Positions 40,223 through 40,328 of a DNA stretch of 40,328 bases are shown here, in pieces. Position numbers and translations under genes: made by a program. The number at the start of each line of letters is the position of its first letter. Positions within the stretch are counted from its first letter, which is position 1. The DNA lies in the NCBI GenBank assembly GCA_026646655.1, contig JAPKHT010000036.1, positions 1-40,328 of the forward strand. The letters run 5' to 3'. Origin of the DNA: JADLBR01 sp020847615 (GTDB lineage: Bacteria; Verrucomicrobiota; Verrucomicrobiia; JADLBR01). The notes beneath the pieces are model-generated. The model worked only from the letters and a program-made list of their open reading frames with translations. It was not told the DNA's origin and ran no database searches.

Positions 40223-40328
40223 GAAAACCGCGCTCTGAAATACGGGTCCCCGATCGGTTTTCGGCACTGGAAACGCGGCCAACAGTTTGTGATTTCGAAA
40301 AATGGCGTTTTGGAGCGCGCGTCTCCAT

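Larger units (their letters stand above)
39706..40328. other. Intergenic region with promoter and two repeat elements
   Basis: There is no convincing gene up to the window end. It contains a near-consensus promoter (39759-39787), cloverleaf copy D (39958-40009) and a separate run of three hairpins (40120-40222). The stretch 39830-39880 is AT-rich relative to its surroundings. Confidence 0.6.

Noticed and set aside
40176..40328. A 50-codon minus-strand frame beginning at the window edge (METRAPKRHF...)
   Set aside because: It ends inside the hairpin array, has no visible ribosome-binding site because of the window edge, and the composition is not protein-like enough to call.

Overview
The window is GC-rich bacterial DNA. 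The gene families point to the PVC superphylum (Planctomycetes/Verrucomicrobia/Lentisphaerae/Kiritimatiellae) or a close relative such as Hydrogenedentes. The evidence is a DUF1549/DUF1553 + DUF1501 + pre-peptidase (PPC) operon, a DUF1080 protein, a Tat-exported DapA-like protein, a DUF362 protein with the short C-terminal module common in verrucomicrobial secreted proteins, a PAS-AraC regulator beside a sulfatase remnant, and a formylglycine-generating-enzyme-like domain. No rRNA or complete tRNA is present, so species-level placement is not possible.

Positions 1-9457 are the right-hand part of an integrated phage or phage satellite. It holds a HigBA-like toxin-antitoxin pair, lambda-type terminase large and small subunits, an inverse-autotransporter (intimin/invasin-like) adhesin as apparent cargo, a D5/P4-type SF3 helicase and a Toprim primase. 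The element ends at a 3' fragment of a tRNA-Val(CAC) gene (9413-9457), a classic tyrosine-integrase attachment site. The host gene queA starts 13 bp later. No capsid, portal, tail or integrase gene lies inside the window.

Positions 9471-24339 are mostly chromosomal: queA, a P2-type cation ATPase, a DapA-like protein, a DUF362 protein, a PAS-AraC regulator, thrS, a DUF1080 protein, hisD and hisB. A truncated second copy of the thrS 3' end (14181-14639) lies 5.5 kb from the complete thrS, so the DapA/DUF362/AraC/sulfatase-remnant block is bracketed by direct repeats like an island.

Positions 24395-28494 encode a translationally coupled pair: a membrane-anchored helical-repeat protein, and a 1015-residue protein joining a receiver domain with Glu at the phosphoacceptor site, four LDDLxVTQPM motifs, a Pro-rich linker, a kinase-like domain without catalytic residues, a membrane segment and an extracytoplasmic SUMF1 fold. 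I consider this the best candidate for an undescribed signalling system.

Positions 28691-39705 carry a copper-type P1B ATPase and a three-gene export operon (DUF1549/DUF1553, then DUF1501, then PPC). Its first gene has about 1,000 residues of Ala-rich tandem coiled coil in front of the enzyme-like part, and it has a near-consensus promoter.

At least three dispersed repeat families sit between genes. One is a 51-nt element that folds into a perfect four-way (cloverleaf-like) junction, with compensatory changes between copies.
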